In this document: one piece after another, positions 1-8,757 of the stretch | Layout of the letters: every line of letters starts with the position of its first letter | How positions within the stretch are numbered: position 1 is the stretch's first letter | Origin: Mnemiopsis leidyi | Taxonomy: Eukaryota > Ctenophora > Tentaculata > Lobata > Bolinopsidae | DNA: 27,362 nt | NCBI GenBank assembly: GCA_000226015.1 | Contig: JH153363.1 | Span: 9,900-37,261, forward strand | Direction of reading: 5' to 3' | Position numbers and translations under genes: made by a program | The notes under the pieces: generated by a model | What the model saw: only the letters and a program-made list of their open reading frames with translations | Database searches by the model: none | Told to the model about the DNA's origin: nothing

Positions 1-26
1 TTTGGCTAATTGCTTTAATTGGCCGC

Positions 27-71
27 CCTTTTAAAAGGACAGTGAATTCAATCCCGTCCTTTTAAAAGGAC
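27..71. repeat. Two palindromic CCTTTTAAAAGGAC motifs
   Basis: CCTTTTAAAAGGAC is at 27-40 and a perfect 16-bp palindrome, GTCCTTTTAAAAGGAC, is at 56-71. Related half-sites recur to about 335. They may be subterminal repeats of a DNA transposon that runs off the left edge. This is a reading of the pattern only. Confidence 0.5.
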
Positions 72-670
72 AATGTTTTGATAAACTTTCAAAAATACCT
101 AACGTCCTTTATAATATAATATAATAATAGCTTAATATTTGTTAACCGCCCTAAAGTTATACAGAGTTCAAAATCTAACTGATTCAACTCAAATCATCTA
201 AAGCGGTTCTGGATAGTATATGATCATTTAAATAATCAAAACATGAAAAGGAAAATTTGTATTACTTCATCACTTATCACTCATAAGCTTTCTTATAAAG
301 GACAGTAAGGCAAATTACTGTCATTTAAAAAGGACGGCTTTCAAATTTAACTTTAGATAGATGCTACCATGTTATTTAACCTTCCATATTTATTCTTGAT
401 TGGTCTAAGCATTGATTAATTCTATTGAAATTCGGGGGTACTTTTTGCGAAACCATTCAATGAAACAATTTATAAAAAGATAGAAATGTGAATTTAAAAC
501 ATTTGGATTACATATTATGTAAACAGTTTTCTCAGTTAAAAATCAATTAAACGTATATAGAAATGAAATTAGAAAAAATTAAGCAGATCATAAATTTGTT
601 AAAGCGTTATCATTGCACAATGCACACATGAAATATAACTATACATAGTTACCACATTCAACATATCTAC

Positions 671-736
671 TTTAGCCTGGTTATTGTAGCATTAAACAAC
701 AATTTTAGCCTGGTTATTCTAGTATCAAAAAACAAT
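671..736. repeat. Tandem duplication, 33-bp unit x2
   Basis: Two adjacent 33-base copies (671-703 and 704-736) share TTTAGCCTGGTTATT at their start and AACAAT-like ends, with a few mismatches in between. They lie downstream of the piggyBac stop codon in that element's orientation. Confidence 0.7.
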
Positions 737-842
737 TTTAATTTTTTTTAAAACAATTAATTACAGAAACTAATATTCGTAATGAGTTTAAAATTCATAA
801 TACTTGAACATAGTAATCATATCGATCATTTCCTGTGAAGCT

Positions 843-977
843 TCACTGTGTCGTGTGGTAGGGTTTGAAGCAGAGCAGACAAAGCGCCACGTTGCATTTC
901 TCACAGATGTAATTTGACTTACTTTTGCAGCCATTTTTTGCACATCGGCGCTGTGCACTCTTCACAGGCCAATGAGT
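843..977 (-). pseudogene. piggyBac transposase, C-terminal cysteine-rich domain fragment
   Basis: The minus strand encodes a stretch from THWPVK to a stop at 843-845 with the spacing typical of the zinc-binding C-terminus of piggyBac (PGBD) transposases. RRC is followed by NGC, then YICEKC, then VALCLLCF and YHT. In the family this domain binds the transposon ends. The catalytic DDD core is absent: upstream of THWPVK the frame runs antisense through an unrelated ORF, so only the tail survives. It is a relic, truncated near 975. The Cys/His pattern and the LC..CF..YH ending make the family call firm. I cannot tell which piggyBac lineage it belongs to. Confidence 0.8.
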
Positions 978-1383
978 ATTAAACTTGCAGTTGAAGAGCT
1001 GCAAACAGCCCCTCCTCCCCCAGCTGCTGATGGACCAGGTACTATTAGGAGTCCGGAGGACCACGAACAGGAGAGAGGTAGTTGAAACTATTATACATGA
1101 AGTCTATCCACGTATTCTCATAGACGTTAACGGTGGAAAGTCTCTAAACAAAGCTATACAGGGCTCGGGCGTATCACGGACTTCTTTCTTTAAGTACCAC
1201 TTTCCTGCAGAGCTTAGGAATGTCGACGCTGCCCACTACGAACACCTCCGGCAGCAGTGTTCTAAAAGCTCTTCCAAGCTAGTGGAGGAATGTCGGACAT
1301 GCATCACGGACGAAGACAGTCCTTACTTCGCTGCGGCAGAACAGAAGAGAGCAGCTAAAGAAATCCTCCCTCTTTCTACCTGA
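972..1383 (+). pseudogene. Helix-turn-helix-like ORF, probably transposon-derived, one frameshift
   Basis: An ATG at 972 opens a frame with a PPPPAADGPG stretch and RSPEDHEQER, which stops at about 1080. The +1 frame then stays open to 1383. It carries GKSLNKAIQGSGVSRTSFFK, which looks like a helix-turn-helix (recognition helix around SGVSRTSFFKYHF), then AELRNVD, a helical region and an ending EILPLST. The two frames read like one protein with a one-base change near 1075. The layout (short HTH, then AELR.VD, then a terminal LLP-type motif) resembles small ORFs I associate with invertebrate repeats, but I cannot name the family. The start abuts the piggyBac fragment, so the two are nested or joined. 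A start at 985 in the second frame is possible but gives a less natural N-terminus. Confidence 0.5.
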
Positions 1384-1524
1384 TTCTGTATTCTATTATG
1401 TTTAATGTTTCTCTATATCGTTATTGCATGAAATTGGTCTATTCTTAAGTGTACTACTAATTTACAACATCTCCAACTTAATCGTTATGTCACAACTAGC
1501 CCGGACTTAAACGTATTATTATTA

Positions 1525-2009
1525 TCAAACGTTATTTCCATGCAGCAATTTGCATCTGCGATCATTAACCGGACTAGTTCGCATAGTTGTTCGGGGTTTG
1601 CCAAACCAGTTCGCGTACTGGTTCGCGTACTGGTTCGCGTACTGGTTCGCGTACTGGTTCGCGTACTGGTTCGCGTACTGGGTCGGGCTTCTTGGATACT
1701 GCCCAATTTCTGATGTGAGATATCGATTAAGACCGGAGTACATATTGGATATTGAACTTGATCTGTATTGAGAGCCATCAGTTTTTCTAACATCGGCCAA
1801 AAATTTTGGAATGGACGATTATAACAAGTGGCTCATTCCACATTCTAAGGGTGCCTGGTTGCACTCTTTGCTCCACAGATTGTATAAGTTAATCACAAAG
1901 TTTGTATGTCGCTGAGTTTTTTAGGGACGGATCCTTGACGGAACTCTTCTAATGTATCCGAAGAAACTTCGGCGAAACGCCTCTTCTTTAATAAGGAACT
2001 ATCAGCCAT
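1525..2009 (-). pseudogene. Crypton-type tyrosine recombinase, N-terminal part, decayed
   Basis: A minus-strand ATG at 2009 starts a frame with MADSSLLKKRRFAEVSSDTL. It is shifted by one base in the A-run near 1925 and continues as NFVINLYNLWSKEC, then after an in-frame TAA (1819-1821) as IPKFLADVRKTDGSQYR and a GLNRYL segment. The RK-x-DGS-x-Y...GLNRYL pattern is the SAM-like N-terminal domain of the tyrosine recombinases related to Cryptons and their domesticated relatives (the ZMYM2/QRICH1/KCTD1-type DUF3504 family). The catalytic C-terminal domain (R...HxxR...Y) is missing: the frame enters a 12-bp minisatellite at 1681 and soon ends. One frameshift, one stop and truncation make this a pseudogene. 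The long antisense ORFs over the repeat are shadows. Confidence 0.72.
1610..1681. repeat. 12-bp minisatellite, six perfect units
   Basis: TTCGCGTACTGG is repeated six times without a mismatch. The unit length is a multiple of three and contains no stop, so several frames stay open: FAYW on the plus strand, ANQY or RTST on the minus. It lies in the frame of the recombinase relic and holds two CpG per unit. Perfect identity implies recent expansion. Confidence 0.95.
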
Positions 2010-2555
2010 AAGTAGTAATTAGTAAATCAGTAAGTTAATCACAATGTGAATAATACCAGCTCTCTCTCTAATACCAGCGCGGCGGTATCCATGAATTAGT
2101 GTCAAAGATTACAGAAAGATTACCTTTTATTACTTTCAAGTATTGCCACTGATCTTTCATAAATCAGGTCCACTTTATGCGATTCTGTTCAGAAAATAAT
2201 AATTCATAGTATCAAATTATTTAACTTTGTTGGATTGTGGACGGAGGAGGACGTTGAGACTGAGAATTTTTATGCACAGAAAAGCCATATCTTGAATTTT
2301 AGGCCTATGATTTGACTGCCAGATTCCTCTCTGAGATTCTTTGGACACTGGCACATGTGTAAGTAAGTAGATTTTATCTGCTGCTCATTTCCTTGTGTTT
2401 TGTCGGTTTATTATTTGTTATATGGTTGCAAATTACAGATCAGCCAATCTTGAAACACAATTTTTTGTAGCAAAATCATACAAATAGATCTAGTTCGTTT
2501 ACATTAATGTTATCTGTAGGTCTTAATGAAAGATTTTGTTGTCATTTCTTCCCAG
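2010..2555. other. No gene seen
   Basis: AT-rich sequence with stops in all frames at short intervals. It would hold the 5' flank of the recombinase relic on the minus strand. I see no promoter motif or repeat worth naming. Confidence 0.4.
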
Positions 2556-2696
2556 CTAAAACCTCGACCAGAGGCCAATCTGAGGTACCGGGGCAGGACT
2601 CTCCCCAATGCGGTTATCCGGGCGCTCTTCTCTGCTGTTTTCTCCAGTCCGTACCGGGACAGTGTCTTCTGTTATAATCGTATGAATCGTATGCAG
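2556..2696 (+). CDS. Candidate internal exon, function unknown
   Basis: A pyrimidine-rich acceptor (TTTCTTCCCAG) precedes a 141-base segment that is open in phase 0 and followed by a CAG|GTAAAC donor. The segment is GC-richer than its surroundings and encodes 47 residues including RYRGRTLPNAVIRALFSAVF. No family is recognised and no partner exon is evident. The antisense frame is also open (ending IGLWSRF and a stop), so the strand is not certain. It could be a transposon fragment. Confidence 0.3.
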
Positions 2697-2885
2697 GTAA
2701 ACTCTGTCTTCATGGGAATCAGAACCTATTAGAATATATATAGATTAGTACAATTTATAATCAAATATATATCTAATATAACATCTCCCTTCTTTCAAGC
2801 TCGATATCTCTCTACACCCTCCTTTAATAAAAACGGTTAACTCACGTGAAAGAAATTTAAGAATCCACACGTTAACAATTTATAT

Positions 2886-3206
2886 TCACGTGCGCAGTAG
2901 TGACCTCCAAATCGCCCGCTCTCTCGGTCTGATGTCCGTGTTGCCATTCAGGGGCAGTAGCTTCTTGACGTGGGGGCCGAGCTTAATCCCACAGAAGAAC
3001 CTTTCCGAATCTATCGTGCGAGTTACCATGGTTTGTTGATCTTCGAATTGGTTGGAGTTGGACATAATTTCTATAAATATAATGTTGGACTGTTTATTAT
3101 TAATTTTGTCAGTTTCGTCAGTGTCGAATTTATCATTCCGATTCCAATGTTTCACTTTTCTCACAACACACTCGATCCCACAAATAATCAAATCATAACA
3201 TGACAA
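2886..3206 (-). CDS. Small hypothetical ORF (106 aa, or 59 aa from an inner ATG)
   Basis: The minus frame runs from 3206 to a stop at 2886. The distal half (RTIDSERFFCGIKLGPHVKK ... WRSLLRT) is GC-rich and codon-like. The proximal half is AT-rich and may be untranslated or intronic, with a possible acceptor TTTATAG just upstream of an inner ATG. Two plus-strand frames are also open through the GC-rich part, so coding status is weak. Not recognised; no signal peptide or membrane segment. Confidence 0.25.
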   Translation of the reverse strand: MSCYDLIICGIECVVRKVKHWNRNDKFDTDETDKINNKQSNIIFIEIMSNSNQFEDQQTMVTRTIDSERFFCGIKLGPHVKKLLPLNGNTDIRPRERAIWRSLLRT

Positions 3207-3627
3207 GCAAATTTCTTCAACCGTAAATAATTAACATGTATTTTATAAACATGTTAAACAACAAACTATAAATTACATCATATATGACGTCACGTAGCAA
3301 CTACCGCAATGTGCGAGTATTTCATCATTTATCCTCGAGGCCGGCGGATTTATTTTCATACCATTCCTCGGGGCAGGGGAATTATTTTCGAGATTTTTGG
3401 TGTATTTTTTTTGTAGATGGAAACTCAGTTAATCTTTATTCAAAATAAACTAATAATAATATAAATAAGCTTGGTATCTCCTTTCTGGTCGCAGCACTGT
3501 TGTGTTGTTTTTTCTCCGTTACCACATACCTTTCTAAATTGTAAGATTTGACAATTTACTTTATGACTACCACTACAATACCTTAAAAACAAAACTAAAA
3601 ATTTTCTACTTAGTTAAAACTACAGAG
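3207..3627. other. No gene seen; a perfect CRE-like TGACGTCA site
   Basis: The stretch is AT-rich apart from 3290-3380. TGACGTCA, the consensus palindrome bound by CREB/ATF factors, lies near 3284-3291 in the sequence ATATGACGTCACG, followed by a CpG-richer patch. With no transcript start nearby its role is unknown. Confidence 0.3.
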
Positions 3628-3861
3628 TTAAACTGTCGTGTAAACTCTGTCATACTGCAACTCGTAGACAACCACAGTTTGTCTTTTTATTCGTCCCAAA
3701 AGATCGATACCTGAAAATCCTCTCCCTTTTTCCTTCGTGATCCGTATCTCGAAATTCTGAATGGCGGGCTCCATAATAGAGTTTCTGATGTGATTTCTTT
3801 TCTGCAGCAGCTTTTCGCTATCGACCAGATATGAGGAAAGGGCTAGGTTCGAGCCTCGACT
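3628..3861 (-). CDS. Candidate terminal exon without ATG, 77 codons, unknown protein
   Basis: After an acceptor-like AATTCCAG on the minus strand, the frame is open for 77 codons to a TAA at 3628-3630. The peptide includes SYLVDSEKLLQKRNHIRNSI, then FEIRITKEKGRGFSGIDLLG and ends RVYTTV. The mix of charged and hydrophobic residues is protein-like, and in a sequence this AT-rich so long a frame by chance is uncommon. I do not recognise it. Its last 50 bases recur in altered form at about 4508-4560, so the exon end was once duplicated. It may be the last exon of a decayed gene or transposon on the minus strand. Confidence 0.35.
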   Translation of the reverse strand, partial: SRGSNLALSSYLVDSEKLLQKRNHIRNSIMEPAIQNFEIRITKEKGRGFSGIDLLGRIKRQTVVVYELQYDRVYTTV

Positions 3862-4224
3862 CTGGAATTAGCAACTAAATTTTACGGCAATTTGACCAAA
3901 AGGTATCTTGATTGAATTGGATAATTTTAGGTTGAATTTTATAGTTTCATATCGGTGGTTGACACGAGTTAGATAGTTTATGAATAAGTTACTTAAGTCA
4001 TTTAAGACAAATTTACAATCAAACAGCATAAAACAATTATATATCCCAAGAAGTTCCGATCTTAAAACTAAATCAATATTACAACGAATAAGTTAAAAGT
4101 CCACAAATTAGCACGACTTCGACAGCGTCAAATCATCAGTAGGAGGGAGAAGGGATAGTTAAGGGTGTTATCTGGACACATCAGATCGGAGTCATGAATG
4201 AATTCAAGGGCAGCATGACTGTGA

Positions 4225-4464
4225 TTACTGTCTATATACCGGATTACTGTCTATGTGCCCGCTTCTTTCTTGTATATTTCGATTATATCGTATATTTCGT
4301 ATATTTCGTTTTTCTCGTATATCTCGTATATCTCTTATCTTTCCGCCTGATAGTTCCAATGTCAGATTTCTCCTGTGTTTTCTCATCCGTAAACACGATG
4401 TTGGATCCATGAAACTTTCGCTAATGCAGAGTTTAAAGTTCGTGAATCTGATTAATTCAAACAT
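4225..4464 (-). pseudogene. Candidate decayed exon ending in a short tandem repeat
   Basis: Two minus-strand frames are open. The more protein-like one starts at an acceptor-like CTCTGCATTAG (exon from 4420) and encodes GSNIVFTDEKTQEKSDIGTI followed by RRKDKR. It then enters an ATACGA-type repeat and stops at 4283. The other frame (79 aa) has an ATG at 4464 and reads the same repeat as RDIRDIREKRNIRNIR. Repeat growth has probably disrupted an older exon. No family is recognised. Confidence 0.25.
4268..4338. repeat. Imperfect short tandem repeat (TATATTTCG / TATATCTCG)
   Basis: About seven imperfect units of 9-10 bases based on TCGTATATTT and TCGTATATC. It makes open frames on both strands that should not be read as genes on their own. 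Confidence 0.8.
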
Positions 4465-5444
4465 TTTTGAAACATTTTTCGTTCTTGAATAATAAATACT
4501 TGAACTAAAACTACAGACTTATACTGCCGTCATACTGCAACTGTAGATCATTGATTTACATTTCTATCACTATCAGTCTAACTCTCTGATTAGTGTTTAC
4601 ATCTATACTTTGTTTATCTATGTTATTTACTCGCCTGTGTAAAGTGAAACAACAACTTTCTATGGTACTTGAATTGAATTGATTGACTTTCGCGCCTCGA
4701 TTTTTCTTGTCTCTCTTCCGATTCACGGTTATGGAACGCGCATTATTGATTTATTAATGTTTTTAATAACACGCGGTCGGACTATTTTAGCTGGAAAAGC
4801 GCGCACGTACGTCCGTTATTGAATTGGAGCATGTTATGATTAAGATTATCCGGGAAAATGAAGAAATTTTAGTAACTGCCGTGATAACGAAGCACACAAT
4901 TGCATTATAAGTCTTGTCACTGTACGGTTCTCTCAAAACTTTACGATAACTAAAGATACATTACAGCTATGTCGAATGTATAGAATGTAAAAGTTATCCG
5001 ACTACCGATGATATAACGCTACATACTGATTATATACTTAATATAGCTAATTGCTTAAAACTGCAAGAACTAGAAGGATTAAATCCTGAGAGATCTTATA
5101 ATTTATCCGACTAAAATCTGTGATAATTTTCTGTACCTTAACAGATTTTATTCTGAAATTATTACGTTTTAAAAGACTGGTATGAAGTCAACTAGCCACT
5201 AGGTTGAAATCATTGGTTTAATCGACTGATTGCCCTAAACACGCAGTAGCCAAACTGCGATCATCAGAATATATGGTTGTCGGAAAACAATGAATGTAGC
5301 AACCAAACTCACCAGCATTCTAGATTCGTGAAGAAAATGATGACCGTATCATATCATTTTGTTCTATTTACAAATCATCATTGCTATCCCATTGATTTAG
5401 GTAAAAACTCGATAACTTAAAAGTTACTACGAATCCAGAGTAAA
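4465..5444. other. No gene seen
   Basis: Mostly AT-rich. At 4508-4560 there is a diverged copy of the last part of the 3628-3861 exon (shared CATACTGCAACT and ACTACAGA blocks). A CpG-richer patch lies at 4690-4820 (CGCGCC, ACGCGG, GCGCGCACG) with no attached ORF. Confidence 0.4.
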
Positions 5445-5448
5445 TTAG

Positions 5449-5505
5449 AAGTGGGCTATGTAACCCCAATAAATAAATAAATTTGTTATAGAATATAGCC
5501 CACTT
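5449..5505. repeat. 11-bp inverted repeat with 35-base loop
   Basis: AAGTGGGCTAT (5449-5459) is the perfect reverse complement of ATAGCCCACTT (5495-5505). The loop is AT-rich. Motifs such as ATTTCGTTATAA recur three times over the next 180 bases. It may be a small foldback or MITE remnant; no target duplication is evident. The minus-strand ORF 5445-5636 overlapping it is low complexity and unsupported. Confidence 0.6.
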
Positions 5506-5705
5506 TTAAGTATCGTACAAGATCGTATCAGTAGATGTATAGTGTAAACCTTCCACACCTTAGATGCATCCCGCCCGAACATTACCTTACCAAACAAAAT
5601 TTCGTTATAAGAATAGTAGCTAGGAAGGTGAGGCACTTAAAGTGAATGAATAAATAATTTCGTTATAAAGTAAATAAGTGAGGCTTGAAAAGCAATGATA
5701 TAATC

Positions 5706-5833
5706 GCAGATGTCAATGTATGAGTACGACAGAAAGAAAAAGAAAATTATTTGAAATGAAACAGAAAGAAAAAACAAACAAGGAAAAGGAAAAATAAAGA
5801 AAAGAAAGAAAAATATGAAAAATATGAAAAAAT
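5706..5833. repeat. Purine (GAAA-rich) low-complexity tract
   Basis: A run of AGAAAGAAAAAG-type sequence of about 125 bases on the plus strand. It is nearly free of pyrimidines, so it reads as a strong polypyrimidine tract on the minus strand. Small ORFs through it are artefacts. Confidence 0.85.
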
Positions 5834-6087
5834 GTGAAAGAAGAACGAGAATTGCTGCTACATTTCAATGTGTTTGGCTGCTGTATTCTCATTACCTGCC
5901 CCGTACCATGCCGCTGATAACCCTGATTTCCTTGGTCTCTCGTCTGACAGACTCTTTAATTAAACATGATGATTTGATAATCATCAAATTTATTTCATGA
6001 TTAATATTTAATGTCTATAGTTACGTCGGACGGGTGTAAGGACTTATTCTATTTATGTTGATATAATAAAAAATTATACTTATTACA

Positions 6088-6276
6088 TTATGATACAGCA
6101 GTTTCCCCATATAAAGATAAAGAATAAAGAGCTTTATAAATATTATATGCAAAACCAATCAAAGAGGGTTCATCTACAAGATAGAAGTCTATTAGATTTA
6201 GGTCAAGTTCTGATATCTTGACGTTTCTGTTTTTTCTGAACCCCCTGACTGCCATCATTGTTGTTTGTTTTGTCAA
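6088..6276 (-). CDS. Candidate minus-strand exon after a strong acceptor
   Basis: A very pyrimidine-rich acceptor on the minus strand (CTTGTCTCCCTGTTTCCCAG, just above 6277) leads into two open frames. Phase 0 gives a 24-residue tail of IDKTNNNDGSQGVQKKQKRQ and a stop. Phase 1 gives 62 residues with FRKNRNVKISELDLNLIDFY and a stop at 6088. The splice signal is better than the coding evidence. The opposite strand is also open (6258-6464, plus). No family is recognised. Confidence 0.25.
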   Translation of the reverse strand: MTKQTTMMAVRGFRKNRNVKISELDLNLIDFYLVDEPSLIGFAYNIYKALYSLSLYGETAVS

Positions 6277-6464
6277 TCTGGGAAACAGGGAGACAAGAGA
6301 TGCCGAGCAGAATTAGGATGGACACTTTGACAAAAGGAAGACATCAGGGAGAGAAAAGCACGAGTTTGATTTTCTGGTCGTTAGAAAAAACTCTGTCAAT
6401 CATCATTCGAAATGAGCTATCCTATTCATTGTGTTGTGTAATTCAAAGTTTACATTTATTATAA

Positions 6465-6871
6465 AAGTGCTGTACTAGAATGGTTAATTGTAAAACAATG
6501 GACCTGTATGACCCAGGTTCTTGAGCGGAGGTTGTCATGCCTCTTGTAATTATGTTTCTAAAGCACTCTTTTGTTCGATTGGCGCACAGTTTTTTTGCGT
6601 ATATTTCCTATTCAATGAGAAAGGTATGTCCTTGTAATCCTACTGATATTTCCTATACAATAATGTATTTCCTTTCAATAATAATAAGATAAAAAAGTAG
6701 TCTTTCCCTATTGTAAACATGTAGTCACTAGTCGTGTGGAAGTAAGTATTTGCTATTTACGTAAGGTTCTTGGACCACGATGAGTGTGTTTGTGTATTGC
6801 TTTGAGAAAATTACGTAATCTTCAGTAGGTCTCTCAGAGCTATTAGTATTAACTTCTAATAATTACGAATT
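6465..6871. other. No gene seen
   Basis: AT-rich sequence with frequent stops on both strands, including two close copies of a TATTTCCTAT(T/A)CAAT motif near 6604 and 6650. Nothing else stands out. Confidence 0.4.
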
Positions 6872-6982
6872 CTAGGGTATAACCTGTTCCAGTTTCTTGA
6901 AGATGGAGCCGGGTCTCGGAGCGGTTCTTTGTTTTTGGCCATTTTTTGGATGGCCGACGACCGTAGGGCAAGTCACCGACAT
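6872..6982 (-). CDS. Small ORF (36 aa) following the 6984-7358 ORF
   Basis: A minus-strand ATG at 6982 lies one base past the TAA that ends the preceding ORF, in a different frame. It encodes MSVTCPTVVGHPKNGQKQRT followed by a basic and proline-containing tail, with a stop at 6872. The proximity and composition suggest it continued the upstream ORF before a frameshift near 6983. It is too short to classify. Confidence 0.3.
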   Translation of the reverse strand: MSVTCPTVVGHPKNGQKQRTAPRPGSIFKKLEQVIP

Positions 6983-6983
6983 G

Positions 6984-7358
6984 TTAATGGTCGGATGACT
7001 TGTCCTTATCCCCAACAGCAGGGTTGAAGCGCACCTTAGACGTCATGGAGTCCAGGGTGAAGTCATGACCCAGATCTGGGTTCTTTTCTTCAAGAGAACG
7101 ATTTATTAGCTCCGGTGTCATCTTGGTGAGGTACCCGGGTCCTCCAAAGACGAATCTTCGGAGTACTCCTAGCCTGGGCCTTCCTGACATCTCCGCGAGC
7201 ATGGAGAAGTACACGGATTGTGTCCGGATTGTGTCCGGTCCGGTTATCCTGATCGAGCCATTGGTTTCTACACGGCTGTCCGTAATAAATTCCGGCCGTG
7301 TAGAGGAGGACACTGGTCGCAATACTGATCGCCAGGTTAAATTATATTGGTTATCCAT
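6984..7358 (-). CDS. Hypothetical protein, 124 aa, block c of the repeated cluster
   Basis: The minus-strand ORF starts at an ATG (MDNQYNLTWRSVLRP) and runs 124 codons. The interior (RITGPDTIRTQSVYFSMLAE, LGVLRRFVFGGPGYLTKMTP) is GC-rich and clearly protein-like, with no signal peptide or membrane span. The first 16 bases of the ORF and everything upstream of it recur near 9977, where the rest of the ORF is replaced, so this block has been cut and rejoined. I do not recognise the family. Since its neighbours are decayed blocks of an Ulp1-containing unit, it was probably one exon of that unit. Confidence 0.4.
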   Translation of the reverse strand: MDNQYNLTWRSVLRPVSSSTRPEFITDSRVETNGSIRITGPDTIRTQSVYFSMLAEMSGRPRLGVLRRFVFGGPGYLTKMTPELINRSLEEKNPDLGHDFTLDSMTSKVRFNPAVGDKDKSSDH

Positions 7359-7372
7359 GGGGGGATCCTCAG

Positions 7373-7516
7373 TTACTCAATCTTCCAAAGTTTCAGCTTT
7401 TGTCCAACTTTCAAAAGACTATTTTTAAGTTGTTCTAACTTCCTATTCGCAAGGGAACTCCGGGCATTCGCCTTTTCATTCGAAATCTCCTTCCTGATGT
7501 CACAGTACTTAATCTC
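7373..7516 (-). pseudogene. Block b copy 1 (KYCDIRK... exon)
   Basis: The minus frame encodes KYCDIRKEISNEKANARSSL, then a Lys/Leu-rich helical segment ending KLKLWKIE and a TAA at 7373. The same exon occurs at 9997-10218 (intact) and, cut short, at 8991-9074. Here an upstream in-frame TAA and the loss of the joining sequence mean the exon can only be used if spliced from further upstream. The C-terminal half is predicted to be a basic amphipathic helix. Function unknown. Confidence 0.45.
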
Positions 7517-8008
7517 TTGTGTGGGTTAGAGTTTTCGGGGAACAATAGAAACACGTTAAGTTTGAGGGGAACTTTCAAACTGAGTGACTAGTGACTTCTG
7601 TCAGTACACACTTCTAAATCTAAACTCTGCGTCTCTCTAAAAACTCAATCTCTTATCATCATACAATCTCGTCTAAACATGTAAACACGGCTGTTGCACT
7701 AAATTCATAAACTCTTTGTTGTATCTTGCCGTGGCCCACTTAGCAGCTACGAAATTGAGATTAAACAACCTTAACGGAGTGAGGCTTTTTCTCTCAATAA
7801 TTGTCATCAAAAATAAACTTTAATCCTGTTTTCCGTTGATCAGGTCAAATCTTACATAAATCCTTGATATATTTCTTCGTCTCTTGATGAAAAAATAACC
7901 ATGGTTAAACCGTACACTCTACACTTTATACACTAAAATTTATGAAATGCATTTTAGAGTAATTGAAAAAATAACCTTGTTAGAACGGTACTCTACAAAA
8001 TAGCTGAC
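7517..8008. other. No gene seen
   Basis: AT-rich spacer between blocks b and a. If the blocks belong to one gene this would be an intron: the block a end contains CTAA|GTATATG, a possible donor, and an acceptor-like CACACAAGAG precedes block b. Confidence 0.35.
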
Positions 8009-8395
8009 TCATATACTTAGCGTGCATGTGGCGATCGGGGAAGACGGTAGTTCAGAACTGGTCGCAGTCTCTTGGGCTGGAGAATGTCCAGGCAGTGTGT
8101 CACAAATTCTAGGGAAGAAGTTCCATGCAGCATCAAGCTCATCGAATTCGACGATGATGTATTTCACCAAAACCTCGAACATTGGGACGGTTGCCGAAAT
8201 TTGATCAAGAAAACGCTTGATCTCCATAGCTTGCTCTGCCTCATGAATATAAGCTTCAAGCTTGTAATTTACACTGCCAGTATACGTAACGGTTGCTTGA
8301 GGATTTGTCGAACAACTATCCCTGTATTGAGGAGTGCTGATTCCATGACCTTTTTTTATATTGATCAACTTCGAGTGCAATGAATCTTTTAACAA
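8009..8395 (-). CDS. Hypothetical ORF (128 aa), block a of the repeated cluster
   Basis: The minus-strand frame starts at the ATG at 8395 and encodes a soluble, helix-rich sequence (YKLEAYIHEAEQAMEIKRFL, then VKYIIVEFDELDAAWNFFPR) and a Ser/Pro-rich tail. The end, PIATCTLSI, matches LTATCTLGI inside the intact block b copy at 9997-10218, where the reading continues directly into KYLNQLPEEINYCDIR. Here it hits a stop two codons later, so an intron, a substitution or a deletion separates the halves. Not recognised. It probably belonged to the same gene as the Ulp1-like domain. Confidence 0.4.
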   Translation of the reverse strand: MLKDSLHSKLINIKKGHGISTPQYRDSCSTNPQATVTYTGSVNYKLEAYIHEAEQAMEIKRFLDQISATVPMFEVLVKYIIVEFDELDAAWNFFPRICDTLPGHSPAQETATSSELPSSPIATCTLSI

Positions 8396-8472
8396 TGCAT
8401 ATTATTTAAGTTATTTTCTGTAATTGTATATCGTTTTGGGGCCCTTAGACGTCAGCACTTGCCAGGGCTACA

Positions 8473-8490
8473 CAACAACAACAACAACAA
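8473..8490. repeat. (CAA)6 microsatellite
   Basis: Six perfect CAA units in a non-coding stretch between two blocks of the cluster. Confidence 0.95.
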
Positions 8491-8757
8491 GTATTTTCTT
8501 ACTCATTAATTCTTATATTAAGTAACTTTCTATTTACCTGAGAAATGCGTATCCTTGTCTTACTGAATACGTAAAACACTCGTCTCGCGAATTCACCTCA
8601 AATTAGCTCTATTAACAGAAAAATTAATTCGGTGGATGATAAAAGTGGCAGCTACAATTTTAATACTAAGAATGTGGGGATTTTTTCTCAAAATTACCAA
8701 ATTTTGTACCATAAAAATATGTAAATATTACATGCCTACTATATCATAACAAACACG

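Larger units (their letters stand above)
1..842. other. AT-rich stretch without a gene; left flank of the piggyBac fragment
   Basis: I see no coding frame on either strand. The first 340 bases carry several copies of a short motif, AAAGGAC or its reverse complement (near 33, 56, 64, 105, 296 and 330). TTAA occurs at 138-141 just before a CCGCCC stretch. A piggyBac element whose C-terminus lies at 843 would have its 3' end in this direction, so this stretch could hold its untranslated end. I could not identify a matching terminal inverted repeat. Confidence 0.4.

Noticed and set aside
1610..1681. CRISPR-like array
   Set aside because: Units are contiguous with no spacers, and the genome is eukaryotic.
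1485..1793. RTST-repeat (minus) and FAYW-repeat (plus) proteins
   Set aside because: Alternative frames of the 12-bp minisatellite; only the ANQY frame continues from the recombinase domain.
3840..3870. GGTTCGAGCCTC, resembling a tRNA B box
   Set aside because: No A box at the right distance and no cloverleaf could be drawn; the bases fit a coding frame on the minus strand.
5892..5953. 58-base minus segment with a good AG|GTAATG donor (KESVRRETKEIRVISGMVRG)
   Set aside because: Acceptor is weak and no partner exon was found.
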